From assembly GCA_037157565.1 (NCBI GenBank), contig JAZHRO010000055.1, positions 41,757,001 to 41,821,000 on the forward strand: DNA of 64,000 nt, in the 5' to 3' direction. Below the pieces are notes generated by a model, which ran no database searches, had not been told where the DNA came from, and worked only from the letters and a program-made list of their open reading frames with translations. Numbering within the stretch: position 1 is the stretch's first letter; the number at the start of each line of letters is the position of its first letter. A program made the translations under genes and the position numbers. Origin of the DNA: Thalassia testudinum. Lineage: Eukaryota; Streptophyta; Magnoliopsida; Alismatales; Hydrocharitaceae. This document shows, in pieces, positions 1-12,039 of this stretch.

Positions 1-935
1 TAGGAGGATGCATTAATTTCATCATATTACCTTAAGTATATTAAAAATTATTTTAAGTACTATCATATAAAAGTAATTAGAAAGTCGTAATCAATTTCCC
101 TTGAATGTGACCTTGCTACGAGTGATCTCATAAATTTCCACCTAATTGTGCGGGCACCATCATGCATACTAGACTGCAAATTTAATAAAAAAAGTAAGCT
201 ATTCATAACTTATTATATTTATGTTTTCAAAATTAATGATATAAAAGTATATATACTTATGTATCTAATCTTCATCTCATCTATGCTCATTTGACCCAGA
301 AAATAGGCCTATGATGGAGCTTTAGCTTTATTGACCTTATTCGTTTAAGCTTGCTCCTAAAAGAAATAAATACTCCAAATACTAAGTAATTACATCAATT
401 ATTATGAAATAAAAATAAACATATAAACATTTACTTACCTCCACCCTTGGATCCCTCCAATGCTCGCATGCTTCCCTCCAAATATTCAACAATATGTTGG
501 AGAGGCACATTCCTCAATGCCTCATCACGTGACCTATACCTATAAAACTAATTTATATATAGAAAATGCTAACAACACTACAAGAAATTATATATATCAA
601 ACATGTTAACATTATAATTTTTGTTATCTTATTCTTTATATCCATTCTCCAATCACAGTGGATCGATCTTGGCCATGTGCTTGAGAATATATCTAGGTAC
701 ATTCAGATTGTCACCCCAATTGAAGATCTCCTATATTAACTTAACATTATCGCTGTTAGCAAAATCAAATCATATCAAGATATATAAAAACAAAAGATGT
801 TATGAATTACCTCTAACTCTCAAAAGAGCTGCCTCTTGAATTCTTTCGATACTTTCTTCTAGTCAAAGTATGAAAGTAGTACGATTGAGTTCATCATTGT
901 ACCGAGCCTGCTAATGAGAGGAACGTAGCCCTCCA
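1..935 (-). pseudogene. 3' part of a decayed transposase_24-like gene
   Basis: This is the continuation, on the minus strand, of the gene remnant at 10242-10620; solo LTR A2 separates the two parts. Removing A2 and one copy of its target duplication lets the reading frame run on from 10242 into about 935-835. There a stretch ending in DWKKVSKEFKRQLF-like residues (one Trp position now TAG) resembles the 'DWRxVPxxxK' region of plant transposase_24 (PF03004) proteins. A possible donor site (GTAATT) follows near 815, and an acceptor-like TATAG lies near 735 before a short open segment. Further down I see only short open stretches separated by AT-rich sequence. Family assignment is from remembered motif style and is tentative; it could be another plant protein sharing that motif. 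Confidence 0.35.
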
Positions 936-3246
936 CTTCTTGTTTACACACTGAATCAGGGTTTCAAAAATACTTCATTGTAATATAGCCAAAAATAGCG
1001 TGTGAACAATTACAATTTATAGCTCGAAAGAAATCCGAGGTTGAACGCAGGGTGCAAGTGTTGCAATAAATCTCAAAATTGCAATAAATCTCAATAGTAT
1101 CAACTAAGTTTAATCCATGTAGGATAAGTGCACAGTGCACTCAGAACCAACAACACAGAGGCAAGGCCTCTCTTTCTCAGGCCTCAAGGAGAGGTGCAGC
1201 AGAGCTTAAAACCAACAAAGACGAAGGCCTCCCTCAGAATTTCTCTAAGTGTCAAGAGGTGGGAAGCAGAGCAAGACCCCCCTCCCCTCTCTCTCTTTTC
1301 TTCTTCCTTTCCCTTTCTTTCTCTTCTTCAGATATAGGCTAATCGGATCCAGGTAAACGGGTAAACGGTTCTGTTACGACCCGAATCCGGCCCCTTTGGG
1401 AACCCAGAAACGGCTCGCCTCAACTAACCTCAAGACATAGTCGTCCAACGAGAAACTAATCCATACGCACGAAACCAACACAAACCACACATGCCAATAG
1501 CTAGAATAATTAAAGGAAGCAGCGAAAGTAACTGAAGCTCAAAAGACAGTCAACATAATCCAAAACTAGCCATCACGATAATAAAAGTTCACACAATCGA
1601 GTCCAACATGAAAATAGAAACACTCACTATAGTAGAAAAGGCTAAAAAAGAACTAGTCCTGGAAATTAGGGCTAGGCTTGATTGGGCCCAGTATCCTCTG
1701 TAGCTGGTGGTGCTGGTTGCTCAACTCCTTAACCTGTACATGGTTACATATAACGGGGAGTCAGCTTACGCTGAGTAGAGTGGCATATACAACAGTTATA
1801 ACATTTACACAATAAAGAAAACCACAGACTTACATGTAATTATCTAATTATCTGAATGATAGTTAATTTAACAATTAGTGTTTTTCTAGCAAAAGATCCA
1901 CAATGTCTCCCAATCTTCCTGTTTCCCAAGGGAACGATCTTGATTGCAATTTTCCCTCAATGTAGGACGTACACATGGCACTCTCCTGGCCGAGAGAGCA
2001 CCCCGTGCTAGTCCTACACCCGGTCTACCACCCCGAGGTCACGGTCGCGATGTAGCGATGACTACGGCACGCACGATAAGTGTATAGGTAGCTACCCCGC
2101 ACTGGCACGCGGTCAGTTGTTTTCGCTAGCGGGTACACCCAAAAGTACAACACGGAATAGTACAGGACCTTGCCCTCTCAGAACAGGGGTCTCGCCCCTC
2201 CACAATCCACGTACCCTCATCCGAGTGTCCCAGTTTGCCAAGTGGGCCTAACAAGAGTCGGTGTAGGGGGGCTAGTCCTAACCTCGGGCCCCGTGGGGTG
2301 GCTAGCTTCCCCCTACACTAAGTACAATAGCTCTCCTCGGTACCGTGTATGCGAGGGCCAGCTATTTGCCATCAACATTTATTCCGTACATGTGACTTCC
2401 TCTTCTGGTTCCCCATAGGGTTCGTGTATAGTAATTTCTTAGTTCCATACAGTACACATGCCTCTATTCATATCATGATAAATTTATGGTATAACAGGTG
2501 ATGAGAGACTCATCATGATCTCTAATTACCCCTAATTAACTAGTCTTCCTAGTTAATTAGCTAAGGATATGAATATATAAGGGTTAATTATAAAATAAGG
2601 GATATTTAGTAAAGGACCTTAAAATAAGTTAAAAATGATATTTTATTATTTTATTAACATTATTAATAATCTAATTAATAATTGGACTCGAAATCTTATT
2701 AATCATTTCCTTAATTAATAAGTTAAGTAACTCAAACATAATATATACATAAGTATATAATAACTTAAGTAATTTTACTTAATCTAATAAATTAAGTAAA
2801 TTTCAAGGTCTAATCATAATAGTTACCTTATTTACTAACATATATAAAAAGTTGAAAAAGATCTAAGTAAAATAAACCTTTAAAACCTAAATTTACATTT
2901 AGGTCCTTACTAATCATTACGATCGGGTACTTAATTTTCATATAGGTCCTTAATTTTCACTACACTTAGGTCCCTTTCGTCTTCTTCTTCTTCTTCAGCC
3001 GATTGAACGGCTAACGACGAAGAGTGACTACACCGCACGATCACCGCCCTGTCGACATCATTCTTCATTCTCTAAGCTCTTGGAGCTTGCGCTCACCACT
3101 CCATCTTCATCCATCGGTATGGATTACTCTGAAATCCTAATTTCTAGTGAGAGTTAACCTCACTGTCGTCGAAGACGATGCCGGAGGTTGAGCTCCCCAA
3201 GCTTCTTCTTCGTTCAGACTCCACCGTCCTCTTCATCGCCATTCAC

Positions 3247-3254
3247 TATAAATA
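3247..3254 (+). promoter_or_regulatory. TATA box of LTR C1
   Basis: TATAAATA lies about 750 bp inside LTR C1 and is followed by a CCCCCTC run. The same arrangement occurs in C3 (TATAAATACCCCTC at 46193). It is the best candidate core promoter for this LTR family. Confidence 0.6.
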
Positions 3255-3562
3255 CCCCCTCACCCCTTCGATTTCTCTCAAGTTGGCTCCCTTCCCTCTT
3301 CTAACACTGAGCCGACCTAATAGGCTATTCATCTGCAACTCCGGCGATCTTCCACACCATTCTCCGACTTCCTCCATTCATCTTGATTAGCCGAGGAGAT
3401 TCACTGAGGTCAGCCGCGTCTCTGGACACAGGCATCGACTAAGGAAATCCTCTGCTCCGTCGAAACTCGCCCACCGGAGATTCTTCTTATACCCTATGAT
3501 TTCATCTTCCGCTATGAGACATCGACGGAATCCCATTGACCCCTTTATCCAGGTAACAGTAG

Positions 3563-3601
3563 CTAGGAGTAGATTAGGAGTAGGAGTAGGAGTAGGAGTA
3601 G
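3563..3601 (+). repeat. GGAGTA minisatellite in LTR C1
   Basis: The 6-bp unit TAGGAG/GGAGTA is repeated about five times, with one divergent AGATTA unit. It lies downstream of the TATA box of C1 and I did not see it expanded in C2 or C3. Confidence 0.7.
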
Positions 3602-5491
3602 TTTAGGTAATTAAAGTAGTTAGTTAGCTTAGTTAATTGCATATTTCAAACTTCATCTCCCTCGACTCCGGTGAGCTCCTTGAGCTTGCTGGAGCTCTTG
3701 TTTTGTCTTTTAAATTCATTATCCACATTCTTCAACCATCCACAATCATTTCTAATTCATTTAATCACTAATTGGATCACTAAATCGCCTAATCCAAATC
3801 CACCTCCAACAGCCACTACTGCTGTCCATGGCGGCAGTAGTTGACCTAGATTCACTTTCATCAGATCCTCCATCATCAATTCATCATCAAAGGATCTTAA
3901 TTATCAACTTAATTTGATTAATTATCGTATATAACTTAAATACCTAATTTTATCTAAACTCCTAAGCTTGCCGTCCCTGGTGGCTCAGGAGTTGTTTAAA
4001 TTATAAATTAAATACATATTTATGATTGCAGACCTTCTTTGACTTGTCTCGACCACTCTTCTGAGTGGGAGAGCAAGTCATGTGCCTCAACCCACTTAAA
4101 ATTCATTCACACTATATTCACTGTTTAATCTTTTATTTAATGAATTAAAGAAGAATTAATTGCAATCCTGAGGTTCCTTGCAACCCCAGGAACATTTTCA
4201 AATAAAAAATGGTGCGATTCTTCATGCTGTATACATTTTTCATCTTTTCTGGACTCATCGGAGCTCTGGCGAGCTCCAACGAGTGAATTTCGACCTTCAG
4301 CCTATAGAACTTGTTGAGAAGCTCCAGAATGACTTAATTTTGATTTCTGATTTGTTTGAGGTTGTTTATTTGGGATTTTATCACTTGGAGCTTAGATTAG
4401 TGATCTATCTTCTCCAACTCTGGCAAAGTTGGAGAAGCCTGTACATAAGCTTAAGAACTGCATTTAAGAGATCTAGAAGCTTTAGTGCAGTACACTGAAG
4501 CTAATTTTACCCTCAAATCAGTGTAACAAACTCTAGATTTCTCTGACGAACAAAGCACTTTTTGATCTCAGGCGATGAGCCTGAAACCCTAGAATTCAAG
4601 GTCTAAACATTTGTTTAGAGGTTTGAGCATGTTTCTGAGGTTGAGGGGAAGAGATTCTAGGTTTTAATTCCCTATGAAAAGGTTTAATATAGAAAGTCAA
4701 AATTTAAGGCTTTCCAGTCAACTCTAAGTTTGATTCCTCAATTCTGGACTCAAACTGATGTGTTGATAGGTCTAAATAGATTTTGAGATGTCTGTGAATG
4801 ATTTTGAAGTGATTTGAGTGAGCTCAGATGGTTAATTCTAGTGGATTTCAATTACTGTCAGTTTGGGTTATTCTTGAACCCAAACTGGCGACAGTAAATT
4901 TTGGATGAATTTTGAAGTCAAATCTTGCCCATACAAGCTTATAACGATCTTTAGAATCTATCCCAATCAATTAGAAATGTCCTTAGCTATCTGTTGTGCA
5001 TTTTAGAGTTAGAAATTTCATTCTCTGAAACTTCCAGAGAAGCTTTGAGCTCCTGTGCTTCACCTGAAGCTCTTTAGAGCTTAAAACCCACACAAGTAGA
5101 TGCGGAACCATCTGCAGAGCAAGTTCAGACCCTTAGATAAGCTGGAAAGCCATCCTATGGACTAAGTAGATTTAATTTCATTTTCCAGGCATGTTTAACC
5201 CGTAGGAACCCCCTAATTTCACTTATCAAATTGGAGAGGAAATTATCCTCTAAACCTCAAATTGACCCTGAAATCCTGTAGAGCTATCTTAGAGCTCTCC
5301 ATCAAGCTTTATTTCGCTTGATTTGGAGCTCTGAGCTAGGAGTAATCTTCGTTTGAAGTTGGGCCTGGAGGGGTGAACAATAGTCCCATATCGGAAGTTA
5401 TTGAGCACCCGCCTTAGTATAAAACTAATTTGTGTTTAAGGCATGCTAGTCGTCAAGTGCTCGGCGCGAATCTGAAATCTGACCTTTGAGC

Positions 5492-5509
5492 ATGTGTGTG
5501 TGTGTGTGG
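5492..5509 (+). repeat. (TG)n microsatellite
   Basis: About eight TG dinucleotides lie in a GC/GT-rich part of LTR C1 that also carries scattered GTGTGT and GTGCGC motifs. C3 has a similar TGTGTG run near 48595, suggesting an ancestral GT-rich spot in the LTR. Confidence 0.75.
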
Positions 5510-5754
5510 GTGAGTGCGCCTACGGGTGTGCGCCGAGTGGGCGTGTGTGTGCGATTGGCCTGGGAGGCATTGAGCCGGTTCGGCTCAAGAGAGAAGAATC
5601 GAAAATAAACCCTAATGAAATTAGGCGAGGACCGAGTAGGGTCTGGTCCTACACTAATCTCAGGGTGCTGTGTATCCTCGAAAGGACCTCGCCACAAATT
5701 AAAAATAAAATTTTGGTTGAGAAAGAAATTTAACCCTGTTCAGCAAAAGGTTAA

Positions 5755-6025
5755 CGAAGAAAAAAAAAGTAAGGGCTGAAGAAGGAAGGCTGAGGAGGAA
5801 GAGGAAGAACTCGCTAAGGAAAAGAGAAGAAGAAAGAAGGCAGGCATAGGGAAATACTTAAGAAGAGAAAGAAGAGAACGGCAGGAACAGAAGCATAAGA
5901 GAAGAAAGAAAGAGATCGAGAGAAAAAGAAAATAAGAGGAAAATAGAAAGAGGAAGAAAGAAAGAACAAAAGATTAAGAAATAAAAGAAAAGGAAGAGAA
6001 AGAAGAAAGGCTGAAGAAGTTAATT
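5755..6025 (+). repeat. Purine-rich GA/GAA tract in LTR C1
   Basis: The plus strand is almost entirely A and G for about 270 bp (GAAGAA, GAAAGA, GGAAGA words). It precedes the AT-rich end of the LTR, in the same relative place as the purine tracts of family A LTRs. Confidence 0.8.
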
Positions 6026-9000
6026 TTCTTGTTACATTTTAATTTCTTTTTATTCTTAATTGTTGTATTAAGGCATATAATGACTAAACAAACTCTTCTT
6101 TGCCTTAAAGCATTTGAAATAAATAAAGAATTTACATGTTTTTTTTAATGTTGAAAATGAGAATTCATATGGGATTTTGCTTGTTATTCCATTTTAACCA
6201 ATTTTAGCAAAATTCCTGCTTCCATAATTAATTTAAAGATACCTCCTATACTTATAAAGAAAAAAATAATAAAGATACTAGTGAATTTAGTAGAATGAAT
6301 TATACCTCCTAGAAAATGACCTGGATTCAACTAGTAAAAATTTTCTAAAATGTTAGGTTAATTCGACCCTATACTACTAATTGACACAACTTTGAGTTAA
6401 CCTAAGTGACTTTTCTTCTACTCTTAATTAAGTAAAATTAACTTAATTAACTGAGTTGAGGTAAGAACGAACAACAGGCAGCTCATGGTTTCACATTCGA
6501 CAATTATCGCATCAATCAAACTAAATAGGGTACAACATGTATTTCAGTTCAAGCCATGATTCAACGAATGTAGAAAGGCAGCTCATAATGTAGCATATTC
6601 TGAAACAATACCACAATTTAACATTCACGACATGCATAATTATTCATTTTTCTATCTCAGCCCTAGGGTTCATTGTACATCCTAGGGTTCAACCAATTAG
6701 TTCTAAATAACATGCATTTTCATCATTTAATTCACAAGGGATAGTAAGGACCACTCTACCAAAGTAACTGGGAGGTGTGGGGGCACGAACGATGGACCGC
6801 GTAGCCTCTGCGGGTCTTGTGCACACCACGGATGGGCGTCCTATTAACATGAACAGTCAGGTAAACCATTTCAGTATTTCTTGAGACAGAAAAAAGAGTT
6901 CAAAGTAGCTATAACAAGGCTCCATCACATGGGAATTTCTAATAGGAACCCAACGGTACCTTAATTATGAAAAAATGACTTTGTTTGGGCCCTGAACTGA
7001 CCCAAACACTCTTCCTGGTTCACTTAAACCGGACCAGGCAGGCTGGTCCAGCTGGATCGACTGCCTGGTGCCTGAATCCATCAAATCAAACTAAAATCAG
7101 ACGTCTGGGAGAGGTCCCAGACGTCTTAAACGGCAATAGGAATCTCACCTTGCATTCTATGCTGAAGGTTGAACATCTAGAACCCCTCACGGTCGTCCTT
7201 GGGTCTTTCTAGACGTTTGGTAGTGTACTCGGACGTCTGGGATGGGTTTCAGTTGTCTAGAGAGACGTCCAGACGTCCTAAAGTGTCTGGGGTGTCGTGC
7301 TTGCGCACCTTCCCAACGGCTCAGCATATGCACAGTGACGTACAGTCACTCCCAGACAACATGTACGAAAAGGAAATAGGCGGATAGGACCTTACCATTT
7401 GAAATCTGCTTTATCGAATGTCTGGTGCTATCTCCAGACGTCCGGTCAGACGTCTGTTGAGAGATACAAACGTCTGATATGAGGAGAAAACTCCTCCCAG
7501 AGCCCTTCGCGAATCCTCCTTCCCTCGCAGGGCTCTTCCCCTTGCCCTGCGCCGCACATGCACAACCCCCAATGTACTCAGGTCTATAGCGGGGTAAGGG
7601 GAGATGGTACGGAAGGTACAGACCTCGAGTAGGGTGTTACCTTTGACTTTTGTGTAGGATCAAATGTCTGGTTGCAGCTCCGGACATCTTATAAGACGTC
7701 TGAGGTTCCTCTCAGATGTTCGATTCTACGGAAAAAAATGATTCCGCAGAATTGTTTGTGAGGTTTTTCCCTTGCAACAGACTTCCTCTTCGCTTAGCCG
7801 TTCCCACCCCACGCAGGAGCTTCAACAGCAGCTAGCTCCCAACACGCTCCCCGCTCCTCACTAACTCCTCCTCGCGGCCAAGCTTCAACAACTCCACGCA
7901 AGCTCAAGCTCCAGCAGCTCAGCTCCTTGCATGGCAGAGGAGACACGGGAAGAAAGGGGAGGAAGGGGGGTTGAGATGGTGCCGCAAGGAGAGGGAGGGT
8001 GTTAGTGTAGGGCACGGGAATCGAGAAATGGGGGTAGTTTTATAGGTGTGGATTAGGGTTAGGGTTAGGGGTGCGTTGGAAAGGTGTGGGGCCAGGGTAA
8101 ATTGTAAAAATACCCTCCACTAGTCCTATTTTACCCACAGAACCCCCAGACAAGTTCCAAGGGGTTGCAAATTGCAATAAACCCCTCCCAAATCTCTTGA
8201 AATGGTCCAATGACCCTTGGGAAGGGTCATTTCAGATTCAGAGCCCAAACCCACGTGGTGTGGCCACAGGTGAGGGCATGCATGGGCACGTGCGAGGGGA
8301 CCTCACCCCGTGCTTACTAAGGCAACGAGGAAGAGGAGTAAAAACAATTTATGTTGCGCAGGCGCTTCAGTAATTTCCGAGGTGGGACTATCCCACCCGC
8401 TTCCTTTGTGTGAAGCTGCAGAGGAGACTTCCTCCCAATTGGCGAGGGCACTGCAGCTGAAGCCTTCAATTAAGGTTCTGGAAGGAGTCCTGGGGCATGT
8501 CCACGTCTCCTAGGCATGGAGGCGAGGAAGAACTTGGCTTGAACACAACGACTGAGGTCGGAGATGATGGTGGCAGTGACAACCGTTCGATGGATACCTG
8601 AAACACAAATACTAGCTTGAAAGCCCTCGTCAGATGGTTCAATAGGATTGCCAAAGAACGAGGAAGATGATAGTGGTATCCGTGGAGTGTGGGAGTGTGT
8701 GAAGTGCTCGGAAGAAGTCGGGGAAGGTGTGCCAAGGAGGTGGAGTTCAGTAGAGCGATTCAATGGGGGGATCGGCAAAGTAGGGGAGGGGTTTTGGTTG
8801 TGGTGGAACGGTGGAGCCTTTGGGAGTTGTGGCAAGGCGGATGGTGGTCTGTGGAGTGCGAGTGAACTCGCCAGAGTTCTGTCGAAGGCGGAGAAGACGA
8901 AGAGGGATATGAGTGATTGGCAATCGCATATGTGATGTGAGTGTGGGAGAGAGAAGTAGAGTGAAAGAGGAAGATGTAGAGGGTCTCAGGGGCGGAGGAG

Positions 9001-10241
9001 ATAGGCGGAGGGCTCTGGTTGTGGTTGAATGGAGCTGGAGAAGATGGAGGGGACAGCGAAGTGATGACGACGACTGAGATAGAAGAACGCCCTCCCTTTG
9101 ACCGGGGAGGTGCGTTAGGATGAGGGGAAGAAGATAGGCCGTCCAATTTAATGGTTGGACGGCCAGAAGAGGGGGATCGAAGGTGGTCGCAAGAGCAAAA
9201 TCTAAAGGAGGCCAGAGAGGGAGGAGAAGAGGGTTTCTCAAGCCAAGACTTGCTAAGGAGCTAGGGTTCTTGCCCCTGCTCCTTTTATAGGCCATGGGAA
9301 GGAGTTTAAAGCTTGGAGACCAAGCTTTCAAGCTTGGTAAGCTTGCCAGAGAAGGATATCCACATTTCTCATGCGTTTGCATGAGAGATTGGGAAAGAAT
9401 TGGAGCCCACGAATAGGTTCAAAAGGAAGACAATTACTTGACGAATCTCCCTTTAAATTTTGAGAGAGATTCGTCAAATAATCAACAAGTTCTTGCCAAA
9501 TAAAGCTCACTGAAGTAGTATTCCTTCATGAAAATGGTGGAAGGACCTATTTGAAAAGATTGACGACAAATATAGGGGGATTTTTGTAATAAATTCAAAA
9601 GCTGAGGGGTTATTTGAGATAATAAGAGTCAAACTTGGACTAAATTGCAAACTAGCTCAAGGCAATCTTTGATTGGATCCAAATTTTGATACAAACCTAA
9701 TTTTGACCTAAGGAATCCAATGGTGAAGTTGGATTTTGGTTTTTACCTAGTTTGACTGGGTAATTTATGCAAAAATCCAAATTAGGGCAATAGTCTATTT
9801 GTGACTCTGTTTTGGGTCAAAACGAGTTCTGATGGTCAATTCAAGGATGCCAAACCCTAGAGAATATTTTTATATGTATTTTGGAGGGTTTATGTGATTT
9901 TTATCTTAACCAAAACCTTAGTTAATTAAGCGGATCTGTTTTTAGGATTTCAGATGTCTATTAATTCTTGAAATGCACAAAAACCAGTTTCTGTCTGCAT
10001 GAACCCACTTATTAGACATTAATGATTAAATGACCTTTAATAAACCCTTGGAAAACCCTGTGTTTATTCTGTATTTGTGATGAGATGGTAAAATTGCATA
10101 CATAACCATGTTTTCATCTTTTCTTCTCAAAACAACTCACCTTGGTCTAGGGACCTTCTGACTGATATGTAGGAGCTTTTATTCACTTTATCAGATCAAA
10201 TTGAGCTAGTTATGGCTCATGATAGTGTTCCCATCACTTCC

Positions 10242-10620
10242 CTTGAGGGTGCGATCCTAACTGGTATTTTGGTGCCCTTTAGTAATGCATCTAAGTCCGC
10301 ATTCCGTGTTAGACCTCTTCCTTTTGATTTGTTACCTGGGAAGAAAAAGATAACATAATCATAACATAATAAATGATAAATATAATAAAATTAAACTTAA
10401 AAGAAGATGTAAGTTTCTTACTTGTGATGGGACCCAACTAAGTTGGATCTAGTTGTACATCTTTCCCTATGATGTATCGTTCTCGTCCTCTGGTGGGTTC
10501 TACGGCTTGTAGTCGGGGTCGAGGGTGTTGAGCTCGTGCTGTATAGGGGGAGGCATCTAATTCTTGCCCTTCCCCTTCCCCTTCCCATGAAGGTCTTGAG
10601 ACCATGGAAGATCACCAAGA
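10242..10620 (-). pseudogene. 5' part of a decayed transposase_24-like gene with an 86-bp intron
   Basis: Read on the minus strand, an arginine/glycine-rich segment (GRGRGRAR in one frame) leads to a consensus donor (GTAAGA, starting at 10421) and an acceptor (TTCTTCCCAG, ending at 10336). They bound an 86-bp candidate intron (10336-10421). The following exon (10335-10242) encodes KGRGLTRNADL and later KIPVRI residues. That pattern resembles the N-terminal 'GRGPTR...KIPVxI' part of plant transposase_24/En-Spm-associated proteins. The upstream exon in the matching phase has a TAG, so the gene is broken. The exon meets A2 at 10241 and resumes at 935. Function of the family is uncertain. Assignment is an inference from motif style only. 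Confidence 0.4.
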
Positions 10621-10621
10621 C

Positions 10622-10929
10622 ATAAATATATAAATTGCCTACAAAATAAAGACTGAGTGTGGATAGGCAGAGGCTGGGACTAGGTAGGGGCTAGGTTTGG
10701 TGGATGGGTAGCTAGTCCCCCCTAAATTGGGAGGTAACCTTATGATGCTCCCTATTGGAACTCTTCTTAAACTTCATCTGCACATAATTATGATCAAGTA
10801 TCTGCTTGACAAGCTTCCACCTTTGGCGACACTTCCTAGAGTTGAGGGGCTTCTCTCTTTTTTTTCATTCAACTCATGTCTTTTATGTATAAACCATACA
10901 TTATATGAGATAGAAAGTTAATAAAAAGA
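10622..10929. other. No gene seen; flank between the two oldest relics
   Basis: This stretch joins the transposase-like relic to the Tat-like pol relic. It holds a G/T-rich part (10650-10720) and then AT-rich sequence. I see no conserved protein motif, LTR end or RNA gene in it. It may include the decayed 3' end of the Tat-like element. Confidence 0.4.
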
Positions 10930-12039
10930 ATGGATTTTATTAATATTTGGTGTACATTGCCTATTTATGAGATAAATACTATATAGCTTTAGACAAATTA
11001 CTCATGGAGATTATCTACATTCCAAGTGATAGGGAAATGCTTATGTGACAATCTCTAATACATAGGCCACTTCCTTGTAAATGTCAACAACTTTATAGGA
11101 TCTTTTCTATCTTGGAAGTGCTAGTTTCCCCATGTAGTTGGGATTGGAGTCTTCTATCTTATGCAAGACTAAGTCACCCACAATGAATTGCCTCAAGTTT
11201 ACTCAAGCATTGTACTATTTGACCATCAGATGCTCATAGGCCTCGTTTTCTAAAACAACATCATTCAATAACTCAAAAACCAAATCCAACTCCTCTCTAT
11301 CTCAATTATTTTCCTTAGGACTATACATGTCACTCTTTAGCTGAGAATGGTCATATGTAGTGAGATTATTGTTTCTAAATTGATACCATTTGAATGAGTT
11401 GACTCCTGCACCATCCAAACAGTTGTCTGATAAGACCAAAAATGAACAAGATCTCTTATACCCATTCCACCTTTGCTTGGTGAGTTTCTTTTCCATCCCT
11501 TTCATGATGAATTAATTTGTTCCCTCAACTTGGCTATTGCTTCATGGGTAAGCCACAAAGGTGAAGTATTGTTGTCTCTGCCACTCTTTACATGCCTCAA
11601 CAAACCTTGAGGAATGCAATTCATTGCCAGAGACTATAATATATAGGAACTCATACATTGAGGTGATGCTTTTTATGCAAGAAATCAATCATCTTAGCAA
11701 TAATGATGCTCACTAATTCTTCAACCTCCACCACTTGCTAAAATAATCTATAGCTATCATGACTTACTCCTTACTTCTAGTCATCTTAGAGAATTTCCTA
11801 AGAACTTTGATCCCCCATTATACAAAGGAATGGAAGTGCCCATTGTAATAAACTCAAATGAGGGATGGTGAGGAATGTTGGCAAGTCTCTAGCACTTGTC
11901 ATACTTATAGATAGAATTAGCTTCTTCCCCTTTAGAATTGGTCAAAAAATATCCATAGGGGATGATTTTTTTGTACCAAGCTCTTTCTCATTGTAGGATC
12001 CACAAGTCATATCATGGACCTCTTCAAGGGCTCTATGTG
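10930..12039 (-). pseudogene. Ty3/gypsy Tat-like integrase relic, part 1
   Basis: On the minus strand a heavily decayed integrase can be followed across frames. In order there is an EEVHDMTCG-type zinc-binding region (about 11990-12030), DYFSKW at the start of the catalytic core (about 11750), an IVSGNE segment where the usual IVSDNG has lost its aspartate (about 11625), a PxSNSQVEGTN-like segment (about 11530), then GDLVL and YKVVDIYKEVAYVLE near the C-terminus (about 11050-11190). This order and wording fit Tat-clade Ty3/gypsy integrases. Many stops and frameshifts are present. Solo LTR E interrupts the region at 12040-12044 (cttct). The upstream part continues at 45764. It is the oldest recognisable element in this block. 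Confidence 0.65.

Larger units (their letters stand above)
2499..6473 (+). mobile_element. Solo LTR C1 (family C, plus)
   Basis: The LTR begins TGATGAGAGACTCATCATGA and ends ...GAACGAACA, with a perfect 5-bp target duplication acagg at 2494-2498 and 6474-6478 inside B4. Length is 3975 bp; C2 has a net length of about 4130 bp with colinear landmarks, so this is one very long LTR family rather than an element with a body. Features in order are an AT-rich U3 of about 750 bp, a TATA box (TATAAATA, 3247-3254), a CT-rich leader, a GGAGTA minisatellite, small hairpins, a purine-rich tract (5755-6025) and an AT-rich end. No protein-coding domain is visible. The U5-like segment has TATACTAC at 6370-6377. 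Confidence 0.88.
1372..8234 (-). mobile_element. Solo LTR B4 (family B, minus), split by C1
   Basis: The element starts TGTTACGACCCG, the reverse complement of the family B LTR end, and finishes ...GGGTCATTTCA, a diverged form of the family B head. Flanks are ggttc (1367-1371) and gattc (8235-8239), matching at 4 of 5 positions with a G/A difference. Net length without C1 is about 2.88 kb, matching B1 and B2. Blocks shared with B2 include the 'cgctgagtagagtggca' segment (about 1767), the 'gggaacgatcttgat' segment (about 1931) and a 'gggggcacgaacgat' segment (about 6779). A minus-strand TATA box (TTTTATA on plus) lies at 8038-8044. AGACGTCT-type sites are frequent between 7090 and 7710. No internal region, hence solo. 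Confidence 0.8.
941..10236 (-). mobile_element. Solo LTR A2 (family A, minus), split by B4
   Basis: The left end is TGTTTACACA and the right end is the reverse complement of the family A head (TGATGGGAACACTATCATGA...). Flanks are cttct (936-940) and cttcc (10237-10241), a 5-bp target duplication with one transition. Removing B4 and its duplication leaves about 2.43 kb, close to other A copies. Shared landmarks include the conserved 'ATAACTAGCTCA' block next to the head and a minus-strand TATA box (CTATAAAAGG, 9281-9290). No internal coding region is present, so this is a solo LTR left by LTR-LTR recombination. The open frames at 8466-9382 are pyrimidine-rich LTR sequence, not genes. Together with A7 it forms a subfamily whose head reads TGATGGGAACAC rather than TGATGAGAACC. 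Confidence 0.85.

Noticed and set aside
5446..5733. Small genes on both strands in a GT-rich segment
   Set aside because: Overlapping opposite-strand frames across a microsatellite inside LTR C1, not conserved in C2 or C3.
8055..8078. Short TTAGGG-like run, possible interstitial telomere repeat
   Set aside because: Only about three units, of GGGTTA type rather than a long TTTAGGG array. Similar AACCCTAA words sit in the leaders of other B LTRs, so it is ordinary LTR sequence.
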